64,000 nucleotides of DNA from Yponomeuta sedellus (GCA_934045075.1 OW203749.1:4084304-4148303); one strand, 5' to 3'. Counted from the stretch's first letter, positions 45,473 through 56,375 are shown. Numbers and translations are program-made. Notes: generated by a model not told the origin, from the letters alone.

Positions 45473-46344
45473 CTATCCTAACAAACCAGCACCGCCAACG
45501 CTCAATTTGTCCGTGCCACCCAACCCAAGAATCCTCCTCAGCAGATTTTTGACCCCCGACTCTTGACCAAGCTCCAGACTAACAGCCACAGGCGCCACCA
45601 AAGGAGGGGGAGTCCCTATGTAATTGTTCCTTTCTTTCGAACTATGCATCAGCTCTCCACTCCCGCTTTTCACCAGCGTGTTGATCTCGCGCATGACTGT
45701 TACGACGGGGACGATGTTCCGCCGATTCTTCACGAGGAACTCCATCATTTTGAAGAGGAAATTGTCAGAGTCTGGTTCTGGTGTCCGCTTGAAGAAGGAG
45801 ATGAAGCGTTTCTGTCGGCGCTTGGTGTAGGCGGGCTCTGGCTCTTGGTAACTGGCTTCCAGGTCTTCGGTTGGGGACAATTGGCTGAGGTCTTTCTTTG
45901 TGTGCGTTGTGTATTTTTCGACTTTTGTGTGGGTCTCTTGAGACCTTTGAGACCCAAAACTTGGAAACCATTGGGCTTTAGTTTGATCGGATAGTTTGGA
46001 GTCAAAGCCTTGGGTTGTGGAAAGATTTTCTCCTGTTTTTTGGCAGTGCAATTCTTTTTCCTTTGTAGCAGATATTTCTTCAATGAATTCGGGTGCTGGA
46101 TCAGGTATTTCTGGATGCAAGTCTATCTCCGGTGTTTGTTCTTTGGCTTGAGTTTCTTGGTTAGTGTCTTCAAGTTTTAACGTGACGTATTTTGCAGTTT
46201 TCTCAGGTCGTTTCGAGTTTCGTTCCCTCTTGCTGTATCCGAAGTATTTCTCCATCTTTTTGTGGAGTCTTCCCTTGTGTTTGTCCGCTTCTAGTTCGAA
46301 GAAGTAGTATCCTTTGAGTGCCTTCGCTACGGTGCGATCGGGAC
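45473..46344 (-). CDS. Lipase last exon: charged C-terminal extension
   Basis: Starts after TCTTTCGCAG with [20 protein letters not shown], which continues the lipase domain end (GYYFxELxA), then runs ~250 residues rich in Lys, Glu, Thr and Ser, and ends with [20 protein letters not shown] and LLG before the stop. No transmembrane segment or known domain is visible. Ordinary pancreatic lipases have a PLAT domain here; this is not one. Confidence 0.8.
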
Positions 46345-49300
46345 CTGCGAAAGATGTGCAATAAGTGCTGTACAGTTTGTTGTGCTTTAGTGAGTTTGTG
46401 CTTCCTCCTAAATTATTTGGGACAGTGTAATGTGTCTTACCTGTTAACTGGTCGTAGAGCTATAAAAAAATAGATGATGCCAGTCCCCCCAAAACAAGTG
46501 GAGTTCTATACAAAGATAGTTATAAAAAAAATCTATTGGAAAGAATGGGAGTGAAATGCAATGGTTATAATAATAATAATATTGGCCTTTTTGCATCTAC
46601 TTAATGAGATGATTTATACAGCGTCCAGTGGTATCTTCACTCACACTAGATGGGTGAAGGGACCACTCCGACGCTGTAGTGCCTGGGTTATGGTTGTATA
46701 GATGGTGTAGGCTTGCCCAGCACCTATACCATCCTGACAGCTTAGTCGGCCTAGCCCACAGGAAAGACTAGTCAATACGTGCGGAGCCAACCAAGCCGCG
46801 TGTTTCCTCACGATGTTTTTCCTTCACCGTTAGCGTGTGGTATTGCGACTGCAAATTCGCAAATGTACGTAACTTAGAAATTAAACAAAGTCATTGGTAC
46901 ATGCCCGCACTCGGGATCGAACCTGGGGCTCTCGCTTGCCAGTCTATGGTTCTACCCACTGAGCTACCACCGCTGTCAATGGTTATGTTGTGCAGAAAAA
47001 TATGATGTTAATAACCTAGAGACAACACAAGCACTTGACCTAGTTCCATACAAGGATAACCTGTGTTATGGTAACCACATCCAGTTCTTGATATCCTGCA
47101 GCAGATTGTTTGTTAACATGATTTTATTTTTCCTGCGGTAGTAGGTACATAAGTCTGTTTAAATTTTAGGTCTCCATAACTTGGTCTAAATCCCTAAAAA
47201 GAGCATTACGTCATCATATTACATAACTACGTTTGCATAGAAACCACTTATATTGTACGTCCCATTCTCACCACGTGTCGCCATTGGCGTACCCTTTCCA
47301 TCCCAAGACTTTACCACAAACTGTATGACTGTGGATATGGATTTGCTCTCGATTTCATGTGCTTTACATACCACATCATTACTTCAAACTTCTTGAGCAT
47401 TAGCTCTCAGTTTCTTATGTCTATCCACATTACTACGAGCAGTCGTACGGGCACAAAGATACAAACTAAAATGAACCTTATCTATTTTTAAGTTTAGAGA
47501 TTTAAATACTATCCCAAAAAAGCTGGTGTCGACGGGATTTTTTGCACGTAGATTGTACTTTCTAACTACGTAAGTGTTTAAGGGTTATTTTAGATTGAAA
47601 TCGTGCTCCCCACATTTAGCCGGTCCTTGGTAATTCTGGATAGACCTTCACGTGAAGTGACTCCGAATTCCACATGCCTTGTTCCCCAAAACTTCATACC
47701 AAATTGCTCGACTGTGACGTCATATCTTACTGTGGACTGACTCCAAAGCCCATATGCGTGACCTGTTGACCCACGCACTCGCCGCTTCTATACCCTCGCC
47801 AGCTCTCGCACGATGAGGCCACGAAGGAGTCCGGACGCATCACGGACTCCGTGAAGAACTGGTACGAGCGCCAGTGACTGCAGAAGACTAGGGGGAAAGG
47901 GGATTGTTAGTGGGTGGATTAGAAAAGCAAATTTGGAAGTACATAATACATTCTTCGGTCATTAAACTCACGAGGGAGCGACAGATTTACACTTCTGACG
48001 GAAGTTCAAGGGAGCTTGCAATACAGAGACCAGCTACCGCCCGATCATCGACTTGAGGTCTTGGGCTATGAGTCTTTTCCAATTGAATCTGGTCAGACAT
48101 CCTTTGTAGATTGCACTGAACAGAATGATGCAGTGCTGAACGCTAAACTCCAATGACTGAAACGACTAGGACATAATATGTTAGATGAGATCTTAATGAA
48201 GAGCTGTTAGTCCATTAGACCTTGGGTCATACGTCTTTCTAGTATGTTAATAGGTTTACTTGGTTGGTAAGTAATGGATGGGATGGTTAGTATAGGTAGT
48301 TAAAACTGAGATTTACACACTTAGTCCCAGTTGAGTATAACCATGGGAATATCAACATCACGTTGGCTGAAACGCAGGAATCATATGAATAATTGAAGGT
48401 TGAACAGACGATCAGCCTTGTTCTTTTTCCTGCCTTACGTTAGTTTACCACTCCTGTGCCCTCAAAGTGAGATCTCACCTTCAACGCTGTTCCTAGTCCT
48501 CAAGGAAGGTTTAATCTGTAATGTTTTGTTACTTACAATTTTTTAACACCTGCTCTTTAGATTAGATAATTCCAGTTCCCTCCAACCATAAGTGTGCCAA
48601 ATGGTCAAACATCTGGATTCCCCTGAAAACCCAGTGCCCTTGAGCACTTTTCCAGACTTCCAGATGCCTGAAATTCGTCTGGTTCTTTAGCCAGCCTAGG
48701 TTTACGCTTGTAGGAACGTCGTTTCTGAATAGGAAAGGGAAGAAACCTAGTTCATGGCTGGGGACTAGGTTTTTTCCCTGGTAAACTCCGGTTCAGGTCC
48801 AGTGTTTATGGCCGGGAATTCTCTGAAAATCTTGCAGGAATATCGTTTCTAGAAAGTGTCACTTACATTTCTCAAGCAGCTGTTGTCTGGGCCAGAGAAC
48901 CTCGAGCTCGCATCCTGGCTGCGGGCTGATGCCGCCGTTCGGGTAGAAGTCCACGTGTCCCATCGGGTGATGCACGCCTGTTAGAATTTAAATGCGATTA
49001 ACATTTTCCACATAACTCACATATTTGTCATGATTCCAAATTAGGATACCCTGTGCTTTGGTAACCAGGCTATGGCATTACAAATAGGGGAGTACCTGTC
49101 TAATGGACTCTCATGAGAGTTTGGGCCTGTCAGTGTGAATTCTGGTAACTTTTTTTATAGCGAACTTAAATTAAATTCTTAAAACAATTTAAGGATTTAA
49201 TTTCAGTCTTACCGACAATATTAATACTTTTGCGACTCACAAATAAAAGTTATGCAAGTTTTTGGAACCATGGATCTCGCTGTCTTCGTAGATCCCGAAC

Positions 49301-52300
49301 ATCAGACTTAACTGTGTTTGTTTTTCAAATGAAAAGTATAATTTCTGTCAATGTTCTTTGACTTCATAAGAACTGTTGCTGCCAATATCCCAAGATCATG
49401 AGCTCCAAGGACTTCTGTTACGCGTTTTCAATTCTCATCACCAATTCCAGCTACAAACCTGGAATTTGTGACTCGATACTTATTTCCATACATACGTACA
49501 TAACCTCACCTTTTATCCCAGAGGGGTAGGCAGAGACCAGGGACTGCCACTTGCCACGATCCTGACAGATCACTTTCGCTTCATCAACGAAGATACTTAT
49601 TTTCCCTTGCTTATTTTCGTCCTTACCAAAAATGCCGGCGTCTGTGTGTATGACGTCCACGAACTGCGCGTCGCTGGGGTCCAGCTTCTGCTCCAGGGGA
49701 AGCTTCTCGAACAACGGACTGGCCGGGTCCAGACCGGTTATCCTGGCCACGCGGCCTGGAACAAGACCAGAGAGTCTAGCGTGAGGGTAGAATTGATATT
49801 AGTGACGGTTAAGGTTTCCAGGGCCTATTTGGCGTAAAGATGAGCACTAGAAGTTGTGATCTATGTCTGGACAAAAGCCTTTAGAGCAAAGAGGTTGTGT
49901 ATTGGAAAGGGCAAAAATGACAGAGGCCTTATGGGCGGCTTGATAACTTCTGACAGTAAGGCCCGCCACTGTTTTACAATCCTCCACCGATCCGGACTTG
50001 GCCTCCGTGGTGGAGTACGGCTTAACCTTCCTGCGATGCAGTGTCCCGTGCCCCAGCGCTGGGGACATAGAAGGGTTGTTATCGACGTAAATAATACCCG
50101 AAACCTGCGTGCCAGCTTACCTGAGTGTATGGCCGCACCAGCCACACCCGCCGCCTGCGCACCCAAGCTGTGTCCCACCAGGTGCAGCTTTGACAAGTCT
50201 AGACCCCTGATGAAAAAAGGATTCATTAAGTTGTGTTGACACTATGCCGTTGACTTCACGGCGGAGCCACTTGCATGAATACCCCCCCCCCCCGCTCTTT
50301 TCCTCTTTTTTCCTCATCGCTCTTCTTCGCCTTCCTCTTCCCTGCTTCGCCCTCTTCCTCTCTTCGCCATCACACTCTCGTTTTTGATGATCTGTCATCC
50401 CTCCTCTCTCCTACCCATTCCTTCTTCTCTCCCATTCCTCTAGTCTCACTATCTTCTACTCCTTCCTCGTCTCTCCATATCTCACTTATCCCACTTGCAT
50501 TCATCCTCTCTTTCCCCCTATCTTCTCCCCGTCGCACTTGTCCTCTCTTCTCCCCTCGCTCACTTCCTTTCTTCAAGCTCTCGCTCTCTCCATCTTCTTC
50601 TCTATCTCCATTCTCTTACTAATAAGCCTCCTCCTAAGCCTACCCTATCCCGATTTTTCTCTTCTCGCCCACGGTCTTTCCCTATCTTCCTCCTCTCTTT
50701 CCGCATTTGAATATCTTCCTTTTTTCTCTCCCTGTCTGCCCGTTTTTTTCCTGTCCTCTCTCCGCCTTTTCATACTCACCCTTCTGTCACTTACTCTCTT
50801 CCCATTTAACATAACATAACATTTACATACAAGCACATACATCGCTTCTGGCCCCACACTAGGATACCCTGTGTCGTGGGAACCAGAAACAATGACATCA
50901 CAAACATGTAAACATCCAAGATCTGGGCTTTTTTTTGTTCCCAGCCGGGATTCGCACCCGGGACCTCTTGCATAGTAGGCAGACGCGCTACCGCTACGCC
51001 ACAGAGGTCGTCTTTGATGTACCCCCTACCTCTTCCCTATCTCTTCTTCCTCTCTCCTTTCTCCCCATGTATATTTTCTTTCCCTATCGTCTCCACACGC
51101 TTCCCCCCCATCCCTCTATCGTCCGTCACACTCACCGTGAGACCAAGTAATCCACGAATCGCGCGGCGAACTGGCCTATGTACCAGGTGTTCTCGGCCGC
51201 TGTGAAGTACCAGGGGCCGGCCTCCAGACGTTGGGCGTCCACCATTATCACGTTCGTGTCTCCGCGGAGGATGTAAGCTGTCATAAGTTGAAAGGAGGTT
51301 AGAGTTAGGCCAAGTAAATAAAAAAAACTAATAAATAAAAAAGTCATATATAATACAATCATGTGGGTACATCGACATCGTTCCGATGTAAAAAATCACA
51401 CTCTTTAGTTTATTTTTAGTAAATATTTTTGTAATGTATTGTATTTCTTTATTTCGGATAAATAACAATCTATAGGTTGTTAGTAAAATGACACTCAGTA
51501 TTAATACTGAATATGTTAGTGAGATCACAACCCATACATAAATTATAAAATAAAATATTTAATTACATTTAAAAGTTAATAATTAAATATTTTGGAGTCG
51601 AAATTTAAATTTAAATTTTTAAGTTCAACTCCAAACTTATACTTTGGTTTACACAAAAGCGAGTCCCAGTGTCTAATTATTGGGCTATCCATCCTGTGAT
51701 TTGTGATATCGACTGCTGTTTTTTTGTATTATTTTTGTGTCAAGATAGACTCTTTTACTTGACTTTTCTTTCTCATATCGTAAAGAAAGATGTCTGAGGT
51801 GTTTACATACATTAGCGGTTACAATCGCCAATCCGCGGCGGGCACGCGTGGCGATTAAGCCCGTACTCTCCCACTGAGGGATGGCCTATGCCCTGCACTG
51901 AGACGTATGCAGGTTTCTTGTGCGGACTCTTCCAAAACCAAACTTTCTCAGTGTTACAATACGTGTGGTATTTTACACACACTCACCCACACACACAGAC
52001 ACACACACCCTTACACACACACCCACACACCCACACATACACATACGCACACACCCTTACACACACATAAACACACACACACAACGCGCGCCGATTGTAC
52101 CGCAATCTAATATAAACTGAAGATTTTGATATTTGATGCTGAAGCTCACGTGGCCTAGTATAATGGGGCCTCTAGGCGGGCCATATTTTCACGAAAATGT
52201 GTAGCTGCAAATGTGTGGCCAGTAGCATCAGCCATCATTTACGGCTAGACTATGAAATATTTGGCAATATTTTTAGTATGGCCGGGATATATTGTGACAT

Positions 52301-54365
52301 ATTTTTTGTGTATCCGATGATTTTTTAGCATCCCAGCCATATGGCCGGAACGATCGCTTTGCAATCGAAAATACTGCAATATTTTCTCAGCCTGTCTCGC
52401 TTTACGGCCTAAGTGCGTCCCTTTTTCATGCTACGTGAAGTGAAGTTTGCTGCGATTTGTTCGACTAGAGCTGTGTTCGTGTTTGTTTTGTTTCTCTTTA
52501 TTTTGGTTCTTTCGTGTTTATGTATGTAGCCCGTGAAAAGACAAAATATTGAGCCATATACTGTTGTAGAAATGTTGCCTGGAATGGCCGGGATATACAT
52601 TTTCCAGCCATGTGCTGCATTCAAATGTTTTTTGTATTTTCGGGATATAGTGTAGCCAAATATTTCACAAAAAGTGTAGCCCGTCCAGAGGCCCCTTAAT
52701 CGAGTGATTGGAATCAATCACTTAAGTTCAGCAACAACAGGGGTGTCAGGTGAGGGGTGAGTGAGCGTCCCGTGACTACTGCTAGTGGCATTTTTCCAAG
52801 CACTGCCAGGTGGTGCCGGCAGTCATGTAAAGGCAGTCGTTAAGCCTTGACAGAGGCCTTATGGGCGGCTTGATAACTTCTGACGGTAAGGCATGTGATT
52901 GCCTTACAATCCTCCACCAATCCGGACTTGGCCCCCGTGGTGGAGTATGGAAGAGACCCCAGCAGTGGGGACATGCGAGGGTTGATATCGATTGATACTG
53001 TGGGCTACACTCACCCTCTCGCATCATGAGCGCACTTCCAGCGTCTGGATTCTCCAAGAAGGCGTGGAAGAATATCATCGTGGGATCCTTGAAGTCTATG
53101 TGGGACGCTGCCAGCCTTTTGTCGTCGTTCACGAAGAGCTCTTCGTAAACTGTCGGGTTGTGCCTGCGGAGATAAAAAAATATATACTTAAATCTAAGAT
53201 AATAATAGGCGTGACGACATTACGCCTGTATTAATACATCCTTCATAGGGCATTGTATACGCTTCTATAATAAAATCCCTGAAGATATATTAAGCTTGCC
53301 TGAAACGCGGTTCAAAAAATGTGTAAAGTACACTTTGTGCCAAAAGGGGTACTATTACATAAAGGATTATTTAGATGACAATGATGTCTGGAATTAAATC
53401 CAGTACAATGCATGAGTTTTAATTTTAAAATAATTATGTAAACTCTCTAATTAAGGATTCTGAAAAGACGTTGGGAGTTTTTTTGTCCATTTTTTCTCCA
53501 AAATGATCTAGATTGTGAAACGGACGCCTAGTTTGAATTGTAACGTTCACTAAGCCGCAGCTTCTGCGCTACTTTGAATAAAACCTTTTTATTTCATTTC
53601 ATTATCGCAGAGGGGTAGGCAGAGACGCACGATCCTGACAGATCACCTTCGCTTCATCAACGTTCTTAAGTCGTTGCACGCACGCACGCCGGTTCCGGGT
53701 CATCGTCGTCGTCAGGCTTTGCTAGTTAACTGCTGGACATAGCCCTCCCCTAAAGAGCGCCACGTTGTGCTATCATAGGGGGTAATGCCCATAATCCCCA
53801 CGCTGGGCATGCGGGTTGGGGATCGCAGTTTGGTGTTATTGTACTGCAGGGGGCGCTGCTGCCCACCCCCCGGTTTGTGTCCCTCAGTCGCCTTTTACGA
53901 CACCCGCGGGAAGAATTGGGTTCGTGCTATTCTCTAGGCCGACACCACACACACACACATACAGAAGGTTCCGGGTACTTTTTATCAAATAATCATCACA
54001 AACTGCTATTAGCAATAAGGCCGCCAATTGTACCTCTTCTTTTGTAACTGTTGTCTCTGTAATTATTTTCTGGTGTGTACAATAAAGAATTAGATTAAAT
54101 AATTAAGAAAGAATTCTTATTTTATCTCGTCTCGTCTCGTCTCGTCTCGTCTCGTCTCGTCTCGTCTCGTCTCGTCTCGTCTCGTCTCGTCTCGTCTCGT
54201 CTCGTCTCGTCTCGTCTCGTCTCGTCCCATCTCATCTTATCTTAAATACTAACCTGGTATAGAGCCTGAAACCGACATCATTCGAGTTCCTCACGATGGG
54301 ACACTTTGCCTTGTCTATTGGCAGTATCTGAAGGTAGGAGTTTTCGAACTCTATGCCCGGAGGGC
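45473..54365 (-). CDS. Pancreatic-type lipase (secreted), at least nine exons, N-terminus missing
   Basis: Hydrolyses ester bonds of lipids; insect members are usually secreted gut or fat-body enzymes. Exons read downward from 54365. The triad is complete: Ser in [13 protein letters not shown] (50121-50206), Asp in [15 protein letters not shown] (49627-49755), His in CSHWRS (47731-47887). VDVIHTDAG and [10 protein letters not shown] are further family signatures. Exons 1-7 give about 295 residues, the usual core length. A 19-nt microexon and an 872-nt final exon then add a Lys/Glu-rich extension with no recognised domain. The core-to-microexon junction is off by one base. The exon with signal peptide and start codon was not recognised upstream to 64000. 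The gene lies antisense to Adar. Confidence 0.88.
46441..46459 (-). CDS. Lipase 19-nt microexon (candidate)
   Basis: A strong acceptor (CTATTTTTTTATAG) and donor (CAG/GTAAGAC) enclose 19 nt reading LYDQLT plus one base, which joins in phase to the last exon. Its start phase fits only if exon 7 ended in CAG rather than CA. Confidence 0.55.
46575..46975 (-). repeat. tRNA-headed SINE, full length, in a lipase intron
   Basis: Reverse copy. The head on the minus strand is GCGGTGGTAGCTCAGTGGGT with B-box AGGTTCGATCCCGAG, followed by TTCTAAGTTACGTACATTTG and a 260-bp body ending at AAGTAGATGCAAAAAGG. Related tails lie at 32195, 56905 and 61715. Confidence 0.8.
47000..47725. other. Lipase intron DNA, no feature recognised
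   Basis: No repeat boundary supported apart from a short SINE tail relic near 47040-47090. Confidence 0.4.
47731..47887 (-). CDS. Lipase exon 7 (catalytic histidine)
   Basis: Reads [20 protein letters not shown] then [23 protein letters not shown] carries the triad His. The acceptor CCTTTCCCCCTAG is strong. The donor as read is CA/GTAAGA, ending in phase 2, one base short of matching the next microexon. Confidence 0.9.
47890..48860. other. Lipase intron DNA, no feature recognised
   Basis: Apparently unique sequence. No open frame, tandem repeat or inverted terminus supported. Confidence 0.45.
48867..48977 (-). CDS. Lipase exon 6
   Basis: Reads [20 protein letters not shown] then [16 protein letters not shown]; [16 protein letters not shown] is a family signature. 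Donor GTAAGT. Confidence 0.93.
48985..49620. other. Lipase intron with a repeat fragment
   Basis: 49500-49590 (CAGAGGGGTAGGCAGAGACC through GATCACTTTCGCTTCATCAA) recurs at 53603, 59395 and 60050. The rest is unassigned. Confidence 0.55.
49627..49755 (-). CDS. Lipase exon 5 (catalytic aspartate)
   Basis: Reads [20 protein letters not shown] then [27 protein letters not shown] carries the triad Asp. Donor GTAAGG. Confidence 0.95.
49917..50090 (+). repeat. 5S-type SINE, tail half
   Basis: GGCGGCTTGATAACTTCTGA through GCTGGGGACATAGAAGGGTT. Confidence 0.8.
50121..50206 (-). CDS. Lipase exon 4 (nucleophile serine)
   Basis: Reads [20 protein letters not shown] then [13 protein letters not shown] is the nucleophile elbow. 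Acceptor TTTTTTCATCAG, donor GTAAGC. Confidence 0.95.
50280..51130 (+). repeat. Long polypyrimidine tract in a lipase intron
   Basis: 50280-50800 and 51013-51130 are almost all C and T on the plus strand (so purine-rich on the lipase sense strand). A SINE B (50810-51012) splits the tract. Confidence 0.9.
50810..51012 (-). repeat. SINE family B
   Basis: Reverse copy with CCGGGATTCGCACCCGGGAC and GCAGACGCGCTACCGCTACG. Confidence 0.88.
51136..51277 (-). CDS. Lipase exon 3
   Basis: Reads [20 protein letters not shown] then [20 protein letters not shown] and VDYLVSR; NVIxVDW-like and YxxAxxNT motifs are typical of the family. Donor GTGAGT. Confidence 0.9.
51430..51695 (+). repeat. Interspersed repeat family H
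   Basis: Second copy of the 11700-11965 repeat. Confidence 0.75.
51975..52085 (+). repeat. CA-rich microsatellite
   Basis: ACACAC with interspersed CCC and TTA units. The open frames here are low-complexity artefacts. Confidence 0.92.
52165..52695. mobile_element. Element with GGGGCCTCTAGGCGGGC inverted ends
   Basis: Left GGGGCCTCTAGGCGGGC and right GCCCGTCCAGAGGCCCC are inverted with one mismatch; AAATATTT-like and GGCCGGGATATA motifs recur inside in both orientations. Flanking TAAT/TTAAT may be the target. No transposase. Confidence 0.7.
52700..52985 (+). repeat. 5S-type SINE
   Basis: GAGTGATTGGAATCAATCAC, CAGCAACAACAGGGGTGTCA, then the usual body and a tail ending CAGCAGTGGGGACATGCGAG. 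Degenerate head. Confidence 0.8.
53015..53163 (-). CDS. Lipase exon 2
   Basis: Reads [20 protein letters not shown] then [20 protein letters not shown], equivalent to the beta-strand region before the oxyanion loop. Acceptor ATCTCCGCAG, donor GTGAGT. Confidence 0.85.
53230..53605 (-). repeat. Interspersed repeat family G
   Basis: Reverse copy, same blocks as 12335-12740. Confidence 0.75.
53603..53960 (+). repeat. CAGAGGGGTAGGCAGAGAC fragment and family D repeat
   Basis: The first ~100 bp match 59395-59525. A forward D copy follows at 53705-53950, ending in a CACACACACA run. Confidence 0.8.
54124..54238 (+). repeat. CTCGT pentanucleotide array, about 22 units
   Basis: Near-perfect (CTCGT)n, degenerating to CCCATCTCATCTTATC just before the first lipase exon seen (54254). 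Confidence 0.97.
54254..54365 (-). CDS. Lipase exon (first seen): N-terminal region
   Basis: Reads [20 protein letters not shown] then [16 protein letters not shown]. Acceptor CTTGACAG, donor GTTAGT. It starts with two bases of a split codon, so an upstream exon exists. Confidence 0.82.
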
Positions 54366-54594
54366 CTGTCAAGAAAAAAAAAACTATTAAAATCTGAAGT
54401 AGTTCCCAAGAAGTCTGTAGATGGCGCCGAACTGGCTAGGTTACTAGGCGTAGGTACGTTACGATTTCGATATCAACTTCAGGTTTATCTGTGCCGAATT
54501 TCATCTCAATTCGTTCAGCCGTTCTTAAGTGATTGAGCAACAAATATCCATCCATAGATAAAAAACTTTCACATTTGTAATACTATAGTGAGAA

Positions 54595-54775
54595 GTAAAT
54601 TATCAAGCCGCCTTATGGGCGGCTTGATATCTTCTGACAGTAAGGCCCGCCACTGCCATACAAAACCTCCACCAACCCGGACTTGGTCCCCGTGGTGGAG
54701 TATCGCCTAACCTTCTTGCGATGCAGGAAGAGACCCTTGCCCCAGCAGTGGGGACACAAGGGTTGATATCGAGAA
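54595..54775 (+). repeat. 5S-type SINE, tail half
   Basis: GGCGGCTTGATATCTTCTGA through CCCCAGCAGTGGGGACACAA. Confidence 0.8.
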
Positions 54776-55369
54776 GATTATAAAAGATTTTCCAGTACAG
54801 TTGTAAATCATTTTCTATGCTCTATTTGGAGATAAAACCCTGAGTTTATTCTTTATAAAAGTTACGTAACTATCCTTAGAAATGTCTTCCAAATAGGTTC
54901 TCCGAAGGGTCTCAAACGGATCGGTCTGTAATCTATATCTGTGACGAATTTCATCTCAATCCGTTCAGCCGTTCTTACGTGATTGAGTAACAAACGACCA
55001 TACATACATAAAATTTTTCACATTTCTAATATTATAGTGAGAAGTAAGATAAAAAAATATTTCTCAGTACATTTGTAAATTTCCGTGCTCTATTTGCAGA
55101 TAGTCCGTAGTTTAATCCGCATAAAAGTTACATAACTATCTTTAGAAGCGTCTCCCAAACGGTTCAGAATATGATCTATCTCTGTGCAGAATTTCATCCC
55201 AATCCGTCCAGCCGTCCGGGCTTGATTGAGTAAAAAACAACCATAAATTCATACAAACTTTCACATTTCTAATATTATAGTGAGAAGTAAGATTAAAAAA
55301 CATTTCCAGAACAGTAAATTTAATCCATACTCTTGTAACAGTGCAAACCTCTTTACAGCATTTGTTTTA

Positions 55370-55580
55370 TATTTCTCTGTGGCGTAGCGGTAGTGCATCT
55401 ACCTACCATGCAAGAGGTCCCGGGTTCGACTCCCGGCTGAAAACAAAAAAAAAAAACTCCAGGTCTTGGATGTTTACATGTTTGTGATGTCGTTGTTTCT
55501 GCTTCCCACGCCACAGGGTATCCTAGTGTGGGGCCAGAGGCAATGTATGTGCCAGTATGTAAATGTTATATTATATTATT
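55370..55580 (+). repeat. SINE family B
   Basis: GGCGTAGCGGTAGTGCATCT, CCCGGGTTCGACTCCCGG and the standard tail. Confidence 0.85.
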
Positions 55581-55800
55581 TATAAAACGTTCTACAACTT
55601 CGCACTCTATTTGGAGATAAAGCCCTTAGTTTATTCCCCACAAAAGTTACATAGCTGTGCTTAGAAACGTCTCCCGAATGGGTTCCTCACGATTGCGCCG
55701 TGAAATCAACGTCGAATGTATGAATTCCATTATCGCTGCGGTCGAGTGCCCTACAACCACTCGGCGACCACACATGTCGTTATTTTAAATTGGCAATCTC

Positions 55801-56160
55801 AGAATCGCTCGTATCCCCGGCTGCCTGAGTGATCTTAAACGATCACAAAGGTTAAGCAACACACAGCGCGTTCAGTGCATGGGTGACCGTCTATGACTAA
55901 CGCTAGTGGCATTTTTCCGAGCGGATCCGTGCTTCGCAAGGCACGTTAAGCAGTGGTTGCCGGCTCCCGTCGATAGATGGCAGTCGTTAAGCCAAGTCAG
56001 AGGCCTTGGGGCGGCTTGAAAACTTCTGACAGTAAGACCAGCCACTAGTCTTGCAAGCCGCCACCAATCCGGACTTGGCCCTTGTGGGGTATGGCCTTTA
56101 TCTTCCTCAGGGACGAGACCCGTGCCCCTCGGTGGGGACATAATGGGTTGATGATGATGA
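55801..56160 (+). repeat. 5S-type SINE, full length with GAT tail
   Basis: Head CCCCGGCTGCCTGAGTGATC, CGATCACAAAGGTTAAGCAA, GCGCGTTCAGTGCATGGGTG, then the body and GGGTTGATGATGATGATTCG. The best copy for judging the 5S resemblance, together with 21546. Confidence 0.85.
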
Positions 56161-56169
56161 TTCGCGATA

Positions 56170-56375
56170 CTCATACATAGTTATATGTTAAACGGGTCAA
56201 ATCGCGATTATTTATAAGGTAAAACGTAATAACCTTACAGTGGGTCTCGTGTAGACTCGGGTAGAGTCTACACGAGACCCACGGCAACTGTAACGCTGCC
56301 GAAACGTCGGGAAATAAGGTAATTACGTTTTAGCTAATAAATAATCGCGATTTGACCCGTTTAATATATAACTAT
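56170..56375. repeat. Palindrome within a palindrome
   Basis: Inner perfect stem of 19 bp: 56240-56258 and 56264-56282 (GTGGGTCTCGTGTAGACTC). Outer arms carry ACGGGTCAAATCGCGATTAT and ATAATCGCGATTTGACCCGT. Confidence 0.93.

Larger units (their letters stand above)
54480..55690 (+). repeat. Direct repeats of about 240 bp, interrupted by SINEs
   Basis: ATTTCATCTCAATTCGTTCA, ...GTGATTGAG... and TATAGTGAGAAGTAA recur near 54500, 54955 and 55195, with AAAAGTTACATA blocks between. A 5S-type SINE (54595-54775) and a SINE B (55370-55580) interrupt them. The motif resembles lepidopteran LINE/Helitron tails. Confidence 0.75.

Noticed and set aside
45563..45994. 143-codon forward frame
   Set aside because: Antisense to the charged last exon of the lipase; no independent support.
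47808..47879. Forward exon-like frame ending ...[13 protein letters not shown] stop with a decent acceptor
   Set aside because: It is exactly antisense to the lipase exon carrying CSHWRS, which has full family support and phase continuity.
50275..50819. Ser/Leu/Pro-rich forward frames and Arg/Glu/Lys-rich reverse frames
   Set aside because: Translations of the polypyrimidine tract; no domain and no splice context.
51888..52120. His/Thr-rich frames
   Set aside because: Translations of a CA-rich microsatellite.
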